From: Lysobacter antibioticus
GTDB lineage: Bacteria; Pseudomonadota; Gammaproteobacteria; Xanthomonadales; Xanthomonadaceae
Assembly (NCBI RefSeq): GCF_000731095.1
Contig: NZ_JMTZ01000001.1
Coordinates: forward strand, 1 to 64,000
Reading direction: 5' to 3'
Length of the DNA stretch: 64,000 nucleotides
In this document: positions 35,742-44,240 of the stretch, piece after piece
How the letters are laid out: each line of letters starts with the position of its first letter
Numbering within the stretch: position 1 is the stretch's first letter
Notes under the pieces: generated by a model
Seen by the model: the letters and a program-made list of their open reading frames with translations, nothing else
Database searches by the model: none
What the model was told of the DNA's origin: nothing
Position numbers and translations under genes: made by a program

Positions 35742-36368
35742 ATGCAACAACCTAGCCAGCCCCGATCGCCCCGCTCCAACCGCGAACGCACCGAAGCCAC
35801 CCGCCACGGCTTGCTCGAGGCCGCGCGGGCCCTGTTCGTCAGCAAGGGCTATGGCGACACCTCCACGCCCGAGGTATCGGTCGCGGCCGGCACCACGCGC
35901 GGGGCGCTCTATCACCACTTCGTCGATAAGCGCGACCTGTTCCGGCACGTGCTGCAACGCGAAGCCGAGGCCGTCCGCAGCGACATCGTCGCCGCGGCGC
36001 CGGCCGGCTTGGGCGCGTACGAGGCGTTGATCGCCGGCAGCGAGGCCTATCTGCAGGCCATGGCCGTGCCCGGCCGCACCCGTTTGCTGTTGCTGGAAGG
36101 CCCGGCCGTGCTCGGACTGGCCGAGACCGCGGCGATCGACGAGTCCAATGCGGCCGAGACCCTGCATGCGGGCCTCTCCGCGGCAATCGGCGGCGGCGAC
36201 GACGTATCCATCGACGCCCTGTCCAAACTGCTCTCGGCCGCGTTCGATCGTGCGGCCCTGGAGATCGATGCCGGCGGCGACCCCGAAGTGATCAAGGCGG
36301 CGATGCTGTGGTTGTTGCAGCGGGCGCTCGGCAAAGGCGGCGACAAAACGGCGCGCAAGCGTAAATAG
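35742..36368 (+). CDS. TetR family transcriptional regulator
   Basis: A 208-residue regulator. Basic N-terminus, helix-turn-helix at about 35-66 (STPEVSVAAGTTRGALYHHFVDKRDLF), then a helical ligand domain. It is divergent from the VOC gene and both starts are next to twin 17-bp palindromes, so it most likely represses itself and the VOC gene. Ligand unknown. Its 3' end faces the LysR gene. Confidence 0.9.
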   Translation: MQQPSQPRSPRSNRERTEATRHGLLEAARALFVSKGYGDTSTPEVSVAAGTTRGALYHHFVDKRDLFRHVLQREAEAVRSDIVAAAPAGLGAYEALIAGSEAYLQAMAVPGRTRLLLLEGPAVLGLAETAAIDESNAAETLHAGLSAAIGGGDDVSIDALSKLLSAAFDRAALEIDAGGDPEVIKAAMLWLLQRALGKGGDKTARKRK

Positions 36369-36424
36369 GTATTGGCCCGCGACGACGAACGGGATGCACG
36401 CCTGCATCCATCGCACCGGAGTAG

Positions 36425-37315
36425 CTAGGCGCTATCGCCGGCCTGGCCACCGCACTCGCCTTCCAGCCAGGCCGCGAACGCCGTCGCGCCGACGCTCGCC
36501 GGCTTCAGCGCAAGCCGGGTCAACCAATAGCCACCGGCGTCGAGCATCGGCTCGAACGGTTGCAGCAAGCGTCCTTCGGCGATCTCGCGCTCGAACATCG
36601 CCGGCGGCGCCAGGGCGATGCCGAGCCCCTGCAAGGCGCATTGCACCATCGTCACCGACGAATCGAAGATCGGCCCGTTGACCGGCCCGTTCGGCACGAC
36701 CTGCGCCGCCTCGAACCACAACCGCCAATCGTCGACGAAGTAGGAACGCAGCAGCGGAAAACGCGACAGATCGGCCGGACCGCGCAATTGCGCGGCGAGG
36801 CTCGGCGTGCACAAGGGGGTCAACGGCGCCGCCATCAGGAAACGGCTTTCCATGCCCGGCCAGTTGCCGCGGCCGTAACGGATCGCGTAATCCAGCCCTT
36901 CGCCGGCCGGATCGACGCGGTTGTTGTGGGTGCTGACGCGGACGTCGACCGCGGCATGACGACGCATGAAATCGGCCAGCCGCGGCAACAGCCAACCGCT
37001 CGCGAAAGTGCCGACCACGCCGACATGCACGACTTCGCGCGCCAGGCCGTCGCCGACCCGGTCGAGCGCATCGTCGATGCGGTCGAAGGCTTCCTGCAGC
37101 ACCGGCAACAGGCCCAGGCCCTCATCGGTAAGGGCGAGCCCGCGTGGCAGGCGCCGGAACAATTCCACGCCCAACTGCGCTTCGAGCTGGCGAACCTGCT
37201 GGCTGACCGCGGCCTGGGTGACGTTGAGTTCTTCGGCGGCGCGGGTCAGGCTCAGCGCGCGCGCGGCGGCCTCGAACACTTTCAGCGAACCGAGATTGAT
37301 CCGGGGATGGGCCAT
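36425..37315 (-). CDS. LysR family transcriptional regulator (GcvA/AmpR-like)
   Basis: A 296-residue LysR regulator. The winged helix spans about 8-65 (LKVFEAAARALSLTRAAEELNVTQAAVSQQVRQLE), with the GcvA/AmpR-type start HPRINLGSL. The C-terminal effector domain has DYAIRYGRGNWPGMES, typical of this branch. The usual divergent target is missing: the gene upstream, a gluzincin lipoprotein, lies on the same strand. A distant target or self-regulation is likely. Confidence 0.9.
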   Translation of the reverse strand: MAHPRINLGSLKVFEAAARALSLTRAAEELNVTQAAVSQQVRQLEAQLGVELFRRLPRGLALTDEGLGLLPVLQEAFDRIDDALDRVGDGLAREVVHVGVVGTFASGWLLPRLADFMRRHAAVDVRVSTHNNRVDPAGEGLDYAIRYGRGNWPGMESRFLMAAPLTPLCTPSLAAQLRGPADLSRFPLLRSYFVDDWRLWFEAAQVVPNGPVNGPIFDSSVTMVQCALQGLGIALAPPAMFEREIAEGRLLQPFEPMLDAGGYWLTRLALKPASVGATAFAAWLEGECGGQAGDSA

Positions 37316-37450
37316 CGCGGCTCCGTATGAATGCGAACAGGGGTGTTGCGCCCGGCGAATCGCATGCGAACGACGATTCGAGCGGTGTCAGGTCGGCGAT
37401 TCAAGCCGTCGCCCGAGAGTGTAGCAACCGAACGCGACGGCTTCGGAACG

Positions 37451-38404
37451 CTAACCGCCCGCGGGCACGAACCAGGCCTCGTCCGGCGTCCGCACCGCGG
37501 CCTCGGCTTGTCTGTCGCGCAAGTAGCCGTACCACTCCTCTTGCACGCGATCGATCGGCCCGATCCGTCGTTCGAACGCCTCCGGCGAACCGCCGTCGCG
37601 GATCAGCGCCCGATAGCCTTGCGCGTATTTGCCGTCGCCATAGTGGAACAGGAAATGACTGAGGCTCCAGTACTCGACGTAGTACAGATTGAGATGACGG
37701 CCGATCTCCGGCCCGGTGTCGGCGAGCAGGTCGCGCAGCGGTATCCAGCGGCGCTGCGCGATGTCGCGGCCGAGATCGCCGCTCAACGGAATCCGGGTCA
37801 GCCACCAGATCGGATACGCCGTCGCATCGACGGTGCCGGGAAGCAGCACGCCGTTCTCGATTCGGCTCGCACCGAAGTAGGTCGCCAGCCCTTCGTTCAT
37901 CCAGCGCCGGTTCTTGAAGCCGGCGACTTCGTTGTTCAACTGATGGGTCGCTTCGTGGACCATCCAGTGATAGGGGTTCTGCCCGCCGCCCGAGTAATAG
38001 GCGTGGCAGATCGGCGCACGGTAATAGGCCTCGGCCCAAGGCATGCTGCGGTTATGGGCGACGAACTCGCCGCGGTTACGGTACAGGCGCAGTTGCAGCC
38101 TGCCCGGCTCACGATTGGCGGCGAGCTCCTTGGCGAAGAACCCGCTATAGGCCCGATGCAGGCTTTCGACCGCAGCGCCGATGGCCTGGGTCTGCTCCGG
38201 CGTCGCCGTGGTCGCTATCGCGTAATGCTCGGTCTCGAAGACCTCGACCGGGGCTTGGCCGGCCGGCACGCGCTGCTGTACGGCTGGTTTTTTGTCCGAT
38301 CCCTCACGGTGAGCCGGGTCACTACCCGAGCCATTGCAACCGGTGCAAGCCGCCAGCACCGCCGCCAGAACCAGGCGCTTCAGGGCAAACCGAACCACAC
38401 TCAT
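37451..38404 (-). CDS. Gluzincin-type metallopeptidase lipoprotein, 317 aa
   Basis: Lipoprotein signal with AACTGC (lipid Cys about residue 20-23). The catalytic core is HEATHQLNNE (His150, Glu151, His154) with the third-ligand motif NEGLATYFGAS about 20 residues on, the layout of gluzincins such as the DUF1570 group. It would sit in the periplasm or outer membrane and cut proteins or peptides; the target is unknown. The lipobox decides the start at 38404. It lies 30 bp downstream of a secreted protein gene and may share its transcript. Confidence 0.8.
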   Translation of the reverse strand: MSVVRFALKRLVLAAVLAACTGCNGSGSDPAHREGSDKKPAVQQRVPAGQAPVEVFETEHYAIATTATPEQTQAIGAAVESLHRAYSGFFAKELAANREPGRLQLRLYRNRGEFVAHNRSMPWAEAYYRAPICHAYYSGGGQNPYHWMVHEATHQLNNEVAGFKNRRWMNEGLATYFGASRIENGVLLPGTVDATAYPIWWLTRIPLSGDLGRDIAQRRWIPLRDLLADTGPEIGRHLNLYYVEYWSLSHFLFHYGDGKYAQGYRALIRDGGSPEAFERRIGPIDRVQEEWYGYLRDRQAEAAVRTPDEAWFVPAGG

Positions 38405-38433
38405 CGAGTTTCGCCTCGGCGCTCGACAGATGC

Positions 38434-38943
38434 TCACCGCAATCGCGCCGAACGCAGCTCGTGCTTGCGACATAATTGCTCTGGCTCCAATTGGCGATAG
38501 CGCGGTCCGAACCACAACCACCCGGGCCTCAGTTCGCCGATCGAGAGGACACGCGCATCGTGCAGGCTGAAAAGCACGTTGACGTAGTCACCCGACATCT
38601 GCTCGTGCTTGACGCCCGGCGCATAGAAATCGACCGAGATGTAGTACGGAATGTTGCTTTGTTCGTGATACCAGGAACCACTCAGTTCGATATCCTCGAC
38701 ACGCCGCGCCTTGATCAGCTCGGCAATGCAGTTCGGCAGCCTGATGGCGTTCGGACCGATCCTGAGTGTGACGAGCGGCGGTTGGTTTTCGGGAAATCGC
38801 AGGTCGAGAGCGACCGGGCCGAACCGCTGCGGAACACCCGCGACGCTGCCGTCGGAGCGTCGATGCAGAACGCGGTCGACATGCGCCTGCACCGTCATCG
38901 GCATCAGCACCAATGCCGCGAGCATCCACCCGGGCCGGTTCAT
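38434..38943 (-). CDS. Secreted hypothetical protein, 169 aa
   Basis: Signal peptide MNRPGWMLAALVLMPMTVQA, then a beta-rich domain (SGSWYHEQSNIPYYISVDFYA, VNVLFSLHDARVL). I recognise no family. It is 29 bp upstream of the gluzincin lipoprotein gene on the same strand, which suggests a shared operon. Confidence 0.75.
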   Translation of the reverse strand: MNRPGWMLAALVLMPMTVQAHVDRVLHRRSDGSVAGVPQRFGPVALDLRFPENQPPLVTLRIGPNAIRLPNCIAELIKARRVEDIELSGSWYHEQSNIPYYISVDFYAPGVKHEQMSGDYVNVLFSLHDARVLSIGELRPGWLWFGPRYRQLEPEQLCRKHELRSARLR

Positions 38944-38952
38944 CGCGCTCCC

Positions 38953-39051
38953 GGGTAGGAGCGGCGCAAGCCGCGACCGTGATGATTCCGGTCGCAGGCC
39001 GCTTCGCCGCCGCGCGCATTGCCGTGGTCGCAGCTTGCGCTGCTCCTACCC
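38953..39051. repeat. Paired inverted REP-like element
   Basis: Two 26-bp TAGGAGCG-type units face each other (38953-38978 and 39026-39051) and match at 24 of 26 positions when one is reversed. Each unit can also fold alone (GCGGC-GCAA-GCCGC). The pair forms a large potential cruciform between two minus-strand genes and may end or stabilise transcripts. Confidence 0.85.
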
Positions 39052-39100
39052 TGGGCTCGCGGCCACATCGGCGACACCCGGCCTCGCAAGAGATTGTCGA

Positions 39101-39613
39101 TCACTGCGCATCCACCCCCACATCGGCGCGGGGTTCATAGATATCTTCGCGACGCTCTGCGATCCAGTACTGCAGAGGGTAAAGACAACTGGCCGCATGC
39201 CTGCCCCAATGTATCCAGAAGTACTGCCACCAATGCGACGCGGCGGCATCCTTGAGCCCGGCATCGAACAGGGACAGCCCGCCTTTGAGGTCGCGCCAGA
39301 TATCGGCGAGGTCGTCGGCGATATCGCCGACTTCGTGCCCAGCGTCTTCGAAGACGAAGGGATCGGTCTGCTGCACGTAGTAATTGAACGGTAGCGACCC
39401 GAAACGGCGGAACACCACGGTCCAGGCTTCATGCGACAGCTCGTCAGGGTCTCCATGAACGACGCCTTCCGGCAGCTGCAACGCGCGTTCCTGAAGCTCG
39501 TACAGCAACCGCAGCGCGATATTCGCCTCGATCGCCGCCGCTTGCGGCTCACCCTCGGCCCAGGCGCAGAAACGCCGCGCGGTCTCGGCGAAACGTTCGA
39601 TGGATGAATTCAT
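39101..39613 (-). CDS. DUF5063-like protein, 170 aa
   Basis: A soluble acidic helical protein (FAETARRFCAWAE..., ANIALRLLYELQERALQLPEG, VGDIADDLADIWRDLKGGLSLFDAG). The pattern of FC near the start, LL-EL in the middle and DIADDLADIYRDLK near the end matches DUF5063. No signal peptide. Function unknown; it precedes the paired REP element. Confidence 0.7.
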   Translation of the reverse strand: MNSSIERFAETARRFCAWAEGEPQAAAIEANIALRLLYELQERALQLPEGVVHGDPDELSHEAWTVVFRRFGSLPFNYYVQQTDPFVFEDAGHEVGDIADDLADIWRDLKGGLSLFDAGLKDAAASHWWQYFWIHWGRHAASCLYPLQYWIAERREDIYEPRADVGVDAQ

Positions 39614-39634
39614 TGGCTTTCTGGACAGCGGCTG

Positions 39635-40216
39635 TCAGGGCTGGGCTTTCACCAGTTTTCCGCCGGTCCAACGGTAGCTCCAACGATAGCGGCCCGGATC
39701 GGGGCAATGGATGGTCTCCTTCTGCTCACCGTTCCCGGTCGTATAAAGACGCTTGCAGATCGGCGAATCCTCTTTGACCAGGAACGACACTTCGACCTGG
39801 CGATCCAGGACGCGTATGCGTTCGACTTCGCCCGGGACCTGTTCGTTATGGCCGAAACGATAGCCGGTGCGCGCCGCCGCATCGCGCAGCGCCAATTCGT
39901 CGGGGCTCAAGGCAGAGACGACGGGCGCCGGCGGGCCCGCGACCAGCACGACGAGTTCGTTGGGGCAGTCGAAGTTCGCGCCGACGCAACGGGCGGTGGC
40001 CAGGAACAGGATTTCCTCCTTGCCATCGCCGTCCAGGTCGGCGGCTTGCGCACGACTGGAGAAACGCTCCTGGACGATGTCGTCGCTGTAGAACATGGCC
40101 ATCTGGGCTTTGACGGCCTGGTCGATGCGCGCCTTCTCCAGCGCCCCGCTCGCGGGCGACGCCATCAGCAAGAGGACAGCCATGCTCAGCAGGCTTGTTG
40201 CGTTGGTACGTGACAT
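39635..40216 (-). CDS. Secreted protein with calcium-loop-like motif, 193 aa
   Basis: Signal peptide about 1-24 (LLSMAVLLLMASPASG). DLDGDGKEEILF at about residue 60 resembles an EF-hand/FG-GAP calcium loop. Four Cys (CVGANFDCPN, ICKRLY, IHCPDP) may form disulfides. I recognise no family. It lies 21 bp upstream of the DUF5063-like gene on the same strand, so the two may be cotranscribed. Confidence 0.7.
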   Translation of the reverse strand: MSRTNATSLLSMAVLLLMASPASGALEKARIDQAVKAQMAMFYSDDIVQERFSSRAQAADLDGDGKEEILFLATARCVGANFDCPNELVVLVAGPPAPVVSALSPDELALRDAAARTGYRFGHNEQVPGEVERIRVLDRQVEVSFLVKEDSPICKRLYTTGNGEQKETIHCPDPGRYRWSYRWTGGKLVKAQP

Positions 40217-40410
40217 CGGGCGCTCTCCTTGGTGGCCAGTGCAGACGATCCTTCGCCGCTACGATAGCGCGCCGCCGCATCCGATCCAATCGGCCGGGCA
40301 TCCGTAGCCGTCCGCAACCAGCCCCGGGGCGCCACCCGCCGGATCGGCCAGGATCGCCTCCCGGCTCCGGGCTCCCATGCCGGTGTCGACCGGCATGGGC
40401 ACCGCCGGGC

Positions 40411-40695
40411 TTACTCGCTCGGCGTCACGCACTTCTTGTCGCGGAACAGCGCCCACTCCTCGCAGACCTTGCCGTCGGGCAAGGTACATACACCGAACTG
40501 CCCGCCGTCCTTGCCGGTGCGGATCTCAAGCGTGCCGCCCAGGTCCTTGCAATGCACCGAGGCCGGGTTCGGCATACCGATCTTCGGGGTCAGGCTGGCC
40601 GCGCTATCGGCGGGCGTGGTGTCGGCCGGCGTGGCGCAGGCGGCCAAGGCCATCACGGCGGTCAGCAACAGGGCGAAACGGGGCAGGTTTTGCAT
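40411..40695 (-). CDS. DUF333 family lipoprotein, 94 aa
   Basis: Lipobox ALAAC (Cys about 20), then the DUF333 block: NPASVHCKDLGGTLEIRTGK, GGQFGVCTLPDGKVCEEWALFR and a final Cys. DUF333 proteins are small periplasmic lipoproteins often mislabelled hemolysin. The lipobox fixes the start at 40695. Confidence 0.87.
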   Translation of the reverse strand: MQNLPRFALLLTAVMALAACATPADTTPADSAASLTPKIGMPNPASVHCKDLGGTLEIRTGKDGGQFGVCTLPDGKVCEEWALFRDKKCVTPSE

Positions 40696-40834
40696 GGCGA
40701 GGGCCTCGGGGAAACGAGGCCTCACTATACCCGCCGCCCGACAAGGCCCGGTCAAGACGCGTAGGCGCGATCGAGGCCGCCGGTGGATGCAACGGGGCCC
40801 GGGGGCCCGCCGCATCCTTCCGGCTGCGGGCGGC

Positions 40835-41782
40835 TCAGGCGGCCGCGCGCAACGAGCGCTCGAAGCGCATGTGCTCGCCGATTTTGTCGACCCAGCTGAC
40901 GTCGCCGCCGGCTGGCGGCAGCTTGCTCAGCATCGTCCACTTGGGCTGGATGTAATCGGGGAACTGGCCGACCCACTGCTGCGGATTCGCCGGCAAGGCG
41001 TGGCTCAGCACCGTGGTCAGGTTGACCACCGAGTGCCGCGACAATTCGTGCGGAAACCACTCGCCTTTGACGTAGAAAGCGGTCTGGAACGCCGAACCCA
41101 CCGCATGGAAACCCAGGTCGCTAGGCGGCAGCGTCGGCACGTAGTCCCAATAGTTGTAGACGCGAATGCTGTTCGCCGCCGGGATGGTGGCGTTATAGGC
41201 GGTCTGCCAGTCGAGGGTGCCGACCATCGGGCTGGAGAAATTGATGTTGGTCGTGCTCATCGACTGGCTGACCGCCAGGTCGAGCGAGAACAACTGGCTC
41301 AGCGCGGCGCCCAGGCTGTGACCGGTGACGTAGAGCTCGCTCGGCGTGTATTTGGCCAACAAGGCGAACAGTTGCTGCCGCATCGACTGGGCCATCGAAC
41401 CGCCCTTGTCGTCGTAGATGCTGTAGAAGCCCGAGGCGACATGCGGCGTCGGCGCGACCGTGCCGCTGCTCGGTACGAACTCGGTGGTGAGGAAACGTAC
41501 GTCCTCGTAGATGTCCATGTCCGAGTCGGTGCCGCGGAACGCGAAGATAAAGGTGCCGGGGTCGGCGATCGACTGGAACACCAACCCGTACTTCTCTTCC
41601 GAGCCGCTGATCAGGAAGGCGTCCCAACCGGTCCACGCGTCGATCTGCTGATAGCCCTCGGGCGACTGGAACGGCTGGCCCTGGTAGTAGTCGTAAGCGG
41701 CCTTCGAGGCTACGGCGAGTGCGATCGTCAGCGTTGCGTCGAGCGTCGCTTGGGTGGATGCGTTCGTGGAATCGGTGGTCAT
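40835..41782 (-). CDS. Class 3 lipase family protein
   Basis: A 315-residue alpha/beta hydrolase of the lipase class 3 family. FIFAFRGTDS is the conserved strand-5 region, VTGHSLGAALSQLFSLDLA holds nucleophile Ser156, and HELSRHSVVN near residue 240 may supply the His. GAGGA precedes the ATG at 41782. No signal peptide is seen, so it is either cytosolic or exported by a type I or other route. Substrate probably an acylglycerol or phospholipid. Confidence 0.87.
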   Translation of the reverse strand: MTTDSTNASTQATLDATLTIALAVASKAAYDYYQGQPFQSPEGYQQIDAWTGWDAFLISGSEEKYGLVFQSIADPGTFIFAFRGTDSDMDIYEDVRFLTTEFVPSSGTVAPTPHVASGFYSIYDDKGGSMAQSMRQQLFALLAKYTPSELYVTGHSLGAALSQLFSLDLAVSQSMSTTNINFSSPMVGTLDWQTAYNATIPAANSIRVYNYWDYVPTLPPSDLGFHAVGSAFQTAFYVKGEWFPHELSRHSVVNLTTVLSHALPANPQQWVGQFPDYIQPKWTMLSKLPPAGGDVSWVDKIGEHMRFERSLRAAA

Positions 41783-42042
41783 CGGATTTTTCCTCTCGGT
41801 AGGCAGATGCGAGCAGCCGACCGCACCGCTCTCGCCACCACAGCACGCAATGGGGTCCGACGACCGGCCACGATGTCGCGTTCGCATCCACATCGGCGAG
41901 GGATCGGCCATAAAAATTGTGACCGGGCGCATGATTCCGGGGTGGCGATCTGCGATGGAGCGTGGCTTCCGACAGCGCAAGGACGTTCGATCTCGCTGCA
42001 CAGCGCGGGGCTTCGCTATTGGCATCCGAGCGGCCGGCTCTT

Positions 42043-42095
42043 TCGATCGAGAGCCGATCCCCCTGCCCCCTCATCAAAGGGGAAGCTCTTCGCGG
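42043..42095. repeat. Dispersed hairpin repeat, copy 2
   Basis: TCGATCGAGAGC, then CCCCCTGCCCCCT...AAAGGGG and a CTCTTCG end, aligning with copy 1 at 30696-30750 over its whole length. The stem is shorter than in copy 1. The 507-bp gap 41783-42289 holds this element and no gene. Confidence 0.7.
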
Positions 42096-42289
42096 AGGGA
42101 ATCGCGTCGCCCCCCGAACTCCAGAGGAGGAATGCATCAGACAAAGGAACTCTTCGCCGTCGGCTCACCACGCTCAACGACGCATCGCGCATTGAACAAC
42201 TCGGTCAGTTCCTTTCGCGATCCGGGTACATCGTCGCGCGAACGCCTTCGATAACGTTCAGTCTCCAACCACTCCAGCAAGGACCGAAC

Positions 42290-42766
42290 ATGAAGAGTCG
42301 TACTTCGATGGCCGCTCTCGGCATGACGCTCGCGTTGTCCGGTTTGACTCCGTTCGCCGCGGCGGCGCAGGACCCGATGGCGGCGCAGCACCGTCACTGC
42401 GAACGCGAGTTCGAACGCACCTCCGAAGCGCTTGGCGATGCCTTCGCCCGGCGCGATCTCAATCGTTTCATGGCCGGTTTCGCCGAAGATGCGGTCCAGG
42501 TCAACAGCCTCGGCCAGGTGCTCAACGGCAAGCCGGCGATCACTGCCTTCTATCGCGCGGTGATGGCCAACGAGTATGTGTTCAAGCGTACCCTGCTGGC
42601 GCAGACGATCAGCCAATGCTCCAGCGCCGTGGTCGTCGACCGCATCGAATTCACCATTCCCTCGGCCGGCATCACCCTGCACGCAATCGATGTCGCCAAC
42701 TGGGCGCGGGTGCGCGGTCAATGGCGGTTGAGCGCCGACACCACCACGCCGATCGCCAAACCGTAA
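42290..42766 (+). CDS. Secreted NTF2-like protein (SnoaL/DUF4440 type), 158 aa
   Basis: Signal peptide about 1-26. The domain has ALGDAFARRDLNRFMAGFAED, VLNGKPAITAFYRAVM and VANWARVRGQWRLSADT, an NTF2-like cone fold as in DUF4440 or SnoaL proteins. These bind small molecules or act as isomerases; the role here is unknown. A more distant NTF2-like gene lies at 46542. Confidence 0.8.
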   Translation: MKSRTSMAALGMTLALSGLTPFAAAAQDPMAAQHRHCEREFERTSEALGDAFARRDLNRFMAGFAEDAVQVNSLGQVLNGKPAITAFYRAVMANEYVFKRTLLAQTISQCSSAVVVDRIEFTIPSAGITLHAIDVANWARVRGQWRLSADTTTPIAKP

Positions 42767-42963
42767 ACCAGGCAGGCCATAAGCGGCAGGCTCCGGCGGG
42801 GCCTGCCGCAAGGGTGTGAAGCAAGAATGGCGGCGCACTGCTGTACGCTTCCGGTTCCGGGCCTGCATCACGCCCGGCGGTCCGAGGGCTCATCGTCGCA
42901 GGCATTGCGATGCAGGTGACGTATCCAGGCATTCGGGAATGCCATGGGATCGCAGAGGCCGCC

Positions 42964-43164
42964 ATGTACGTCTATTACGTGAACCGCAACGCACAGCCGA
43001 ACGGAAACCACGAGGTGCATCGCTCCGACTGCCCGTTCGTGCCGTTCAACAAACAAGATCTGGGGTATTACCTGCATTGCCAATCGGCGGTGGTCGCGGC
43101 TAAACGCTACTTCGCCCAGACCAACGGCTGCTATTGGTGCTCCAAGCCCTGCCATAGCGCTTGA
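42964..43164 (+). CDS. Small Cys-rich protein, 66 aa
   Basis: A compact protein MYVYYVNRNAQPNGNHEVHR... with five Cys (23, 39, 56, 59, 63) and several His, ending NGCYWCSKPCHSA. The CxxC-x3-CH arrangement suggests a metal-binding knuckle. I know similar short hypothetical proteins with the NGxHEVH start but no function. It is followed directly by four tandem terminators. Confidence 0.75.
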   Translation: MYVYYVNRNAQPNGNHEVHRSDCPFVPFNKQDLGYYLHCQSAVVAAKRYFAQTNGCYWCSKPCHSA

Positions 43165-43172
43165 ACGCAAAG

Positions 43173-43320
43173 GCCCGCCGAATGGCGGGCCTTTCTTTAT
43201 CGAAATGCGCCTGCCCGCCGAATGGCGGGCCTTTCTTTATCGAAGTGCGCCTGCCCGCCGAATGGCGGGCCTTTCTTTATCGAAGTGGACCTGCCTGCCG
43301 AGTGGCGGGCTTTTCTTTAT
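43173..43320 (+). terminator. Array of four tandem intrinsic terminators, 40-bp period
   Basis: GCCCGCC-GAAT-GGCGGGC followed by CTTTCTTTAT occurs at 43173, 43213 and 43253. A fourth copy at 43293 reads GCCTGCC-GAGT-GGCGGGC, where the change leaves a G-U pair. The 40-bp period is exact, and only the plus-strand orientation has the T-rich tail. It ends transcription of the 66-residue gene and shields the convergent lipoprotein gene. Confidence 0.93.
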
Positions 43321-43352
43321 CGAAATGCGCACCGAACGCAAGGCCGGACCGA

Positions 43353-43886
43353 TCAGCCGCCGGTTTCGCGCAAAGTGACGCCGTGCTGCTTGGCGTAGGC
43401 CTCCTGCGCCGCATTCCAGGCGATGGCCTTGCTATCCACATCGCCGATCAGGCGCTCCATGTCGGTGCCCAGCGAACCGAACTGCTGATCGCTGTAACCG
43501 TCGGGCAGCTTGCCCATTTCTTCCAGCTTGGCGAACGCTGCGTCGACACTCTTGAGGTAGTCGAGCATGCTCGCGTGCAGCGCAGCGGCGTCCTCCGGCG
43601 GCGGAAACGCCTGCGTCACCGTGGTGTTGGCGGCCAGCTCGCGGCGCAGGCCGGCGAACTGGGGCTGATAGCGGCTCATGCCCTTGCGCGTCTGCAGCAC
43701 CTTGCTGAACTCGTCGGCGCGATCGCCGCCGAGCCAGCGGACCGCGGGCGTGCTGGCGGAGTTCCACACCGAGACGTTCTGCTCCAGGTATTCCTCGGCG
43801 GTCATGGTGCTGCGTCCACCGCTGCTGCAGGCGGCAGCGAGGAAGGCCAACAAGCAGATCGAAACGAGGCGATTGAGTTTCTTCAA
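43353..43886 (-). CDS. Putative lipoprotein, 177 aa
   Basis: Lipobox FLAAACSS (Cys about 20), then an acidic helical domain (TAEEYLEQNVSVWNSAS..., LDYLKSVDAAFAKLEEMGKLPDGY). I recognise no family. The start is a TTG at 43886 because AAAGGA lies 7 nt upstream and the signal peptide begins there; the ATG further upstream lacks a ribosome site and would mask the lipobox. Confidence 0.75.
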   Translation of the reverse strand: MKKLNRLVSICLLAFLAAACSSGGRSTMTAEEYLEQNVSVWNSASTPAVRWLGGDRADEFSKVLQTRKGMSRYQPQFAGLRRELAANTTVTQAFPPPEDAAALHASMLDYLKSVDAAFAKLEEMGKLPDGYSDQQFGSLGTDMERLIGDVDSKAIAWNAAQEAYAKQHGVTLRETGG

Positions 43887-44167
43887 GACAATGTCCTTTT
43901 GCTGATGAGAGATGCGTCCGATGCGCAGCGGCGCCTGAGCGCCACCCGTGGGGAACCGGAGCGATGCTTGCGCGGCCGGGTCGGGATCCCCGCACCGACA
44001 CGACGCCGTGCCGCCGGGGTATCCAGCGGGACGGGATCGGTGCCAGTGGACGATGCGCGAGCCCTTGAGGAGCCGCGAAAAGGAAACCAGCCTGCGGCCG
44101 CCGTGCATGGTAACTCGGTGGGCCGTCGAGCGGCGCGGACGCGTCCTCCCGCGCGACAGCCGCCCGA

Positions 44168-44209
44168 TTGGGCAAGCACGTTTTGGCAAACACGCTTGGG
44201 CAAGCACGC
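44168..44209. repeat. Three tandem 14-bp repeats
   Basis: TTGGGCAAGCACGT, TTTGGCAAACACGC and TTGGGCAAGCACGC run without gaps. They lie 32-73 bp downstream of the minus-strand hydrolase. The 354-bp gap 43887-44240 holds no gene. Confidence 0.8.
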
Positions 44210-44240
44210 CCGTTCGCAGCCGTCCCCAGTGACGCAGGGA

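Noticed and set aside
36425-37315. AmpR controlling a beta-lactamase
   Set aside because: The regulator is GcvA/AmpR-like, but no beta-lactamase gene is adjacent or divergent.
43173-43330. CRISPR-like array (four 40-bp repeats)
   Set aside because: The units are contiguous, with no unique spacers; each is a hairpin with a T-tail, so they are terminators.
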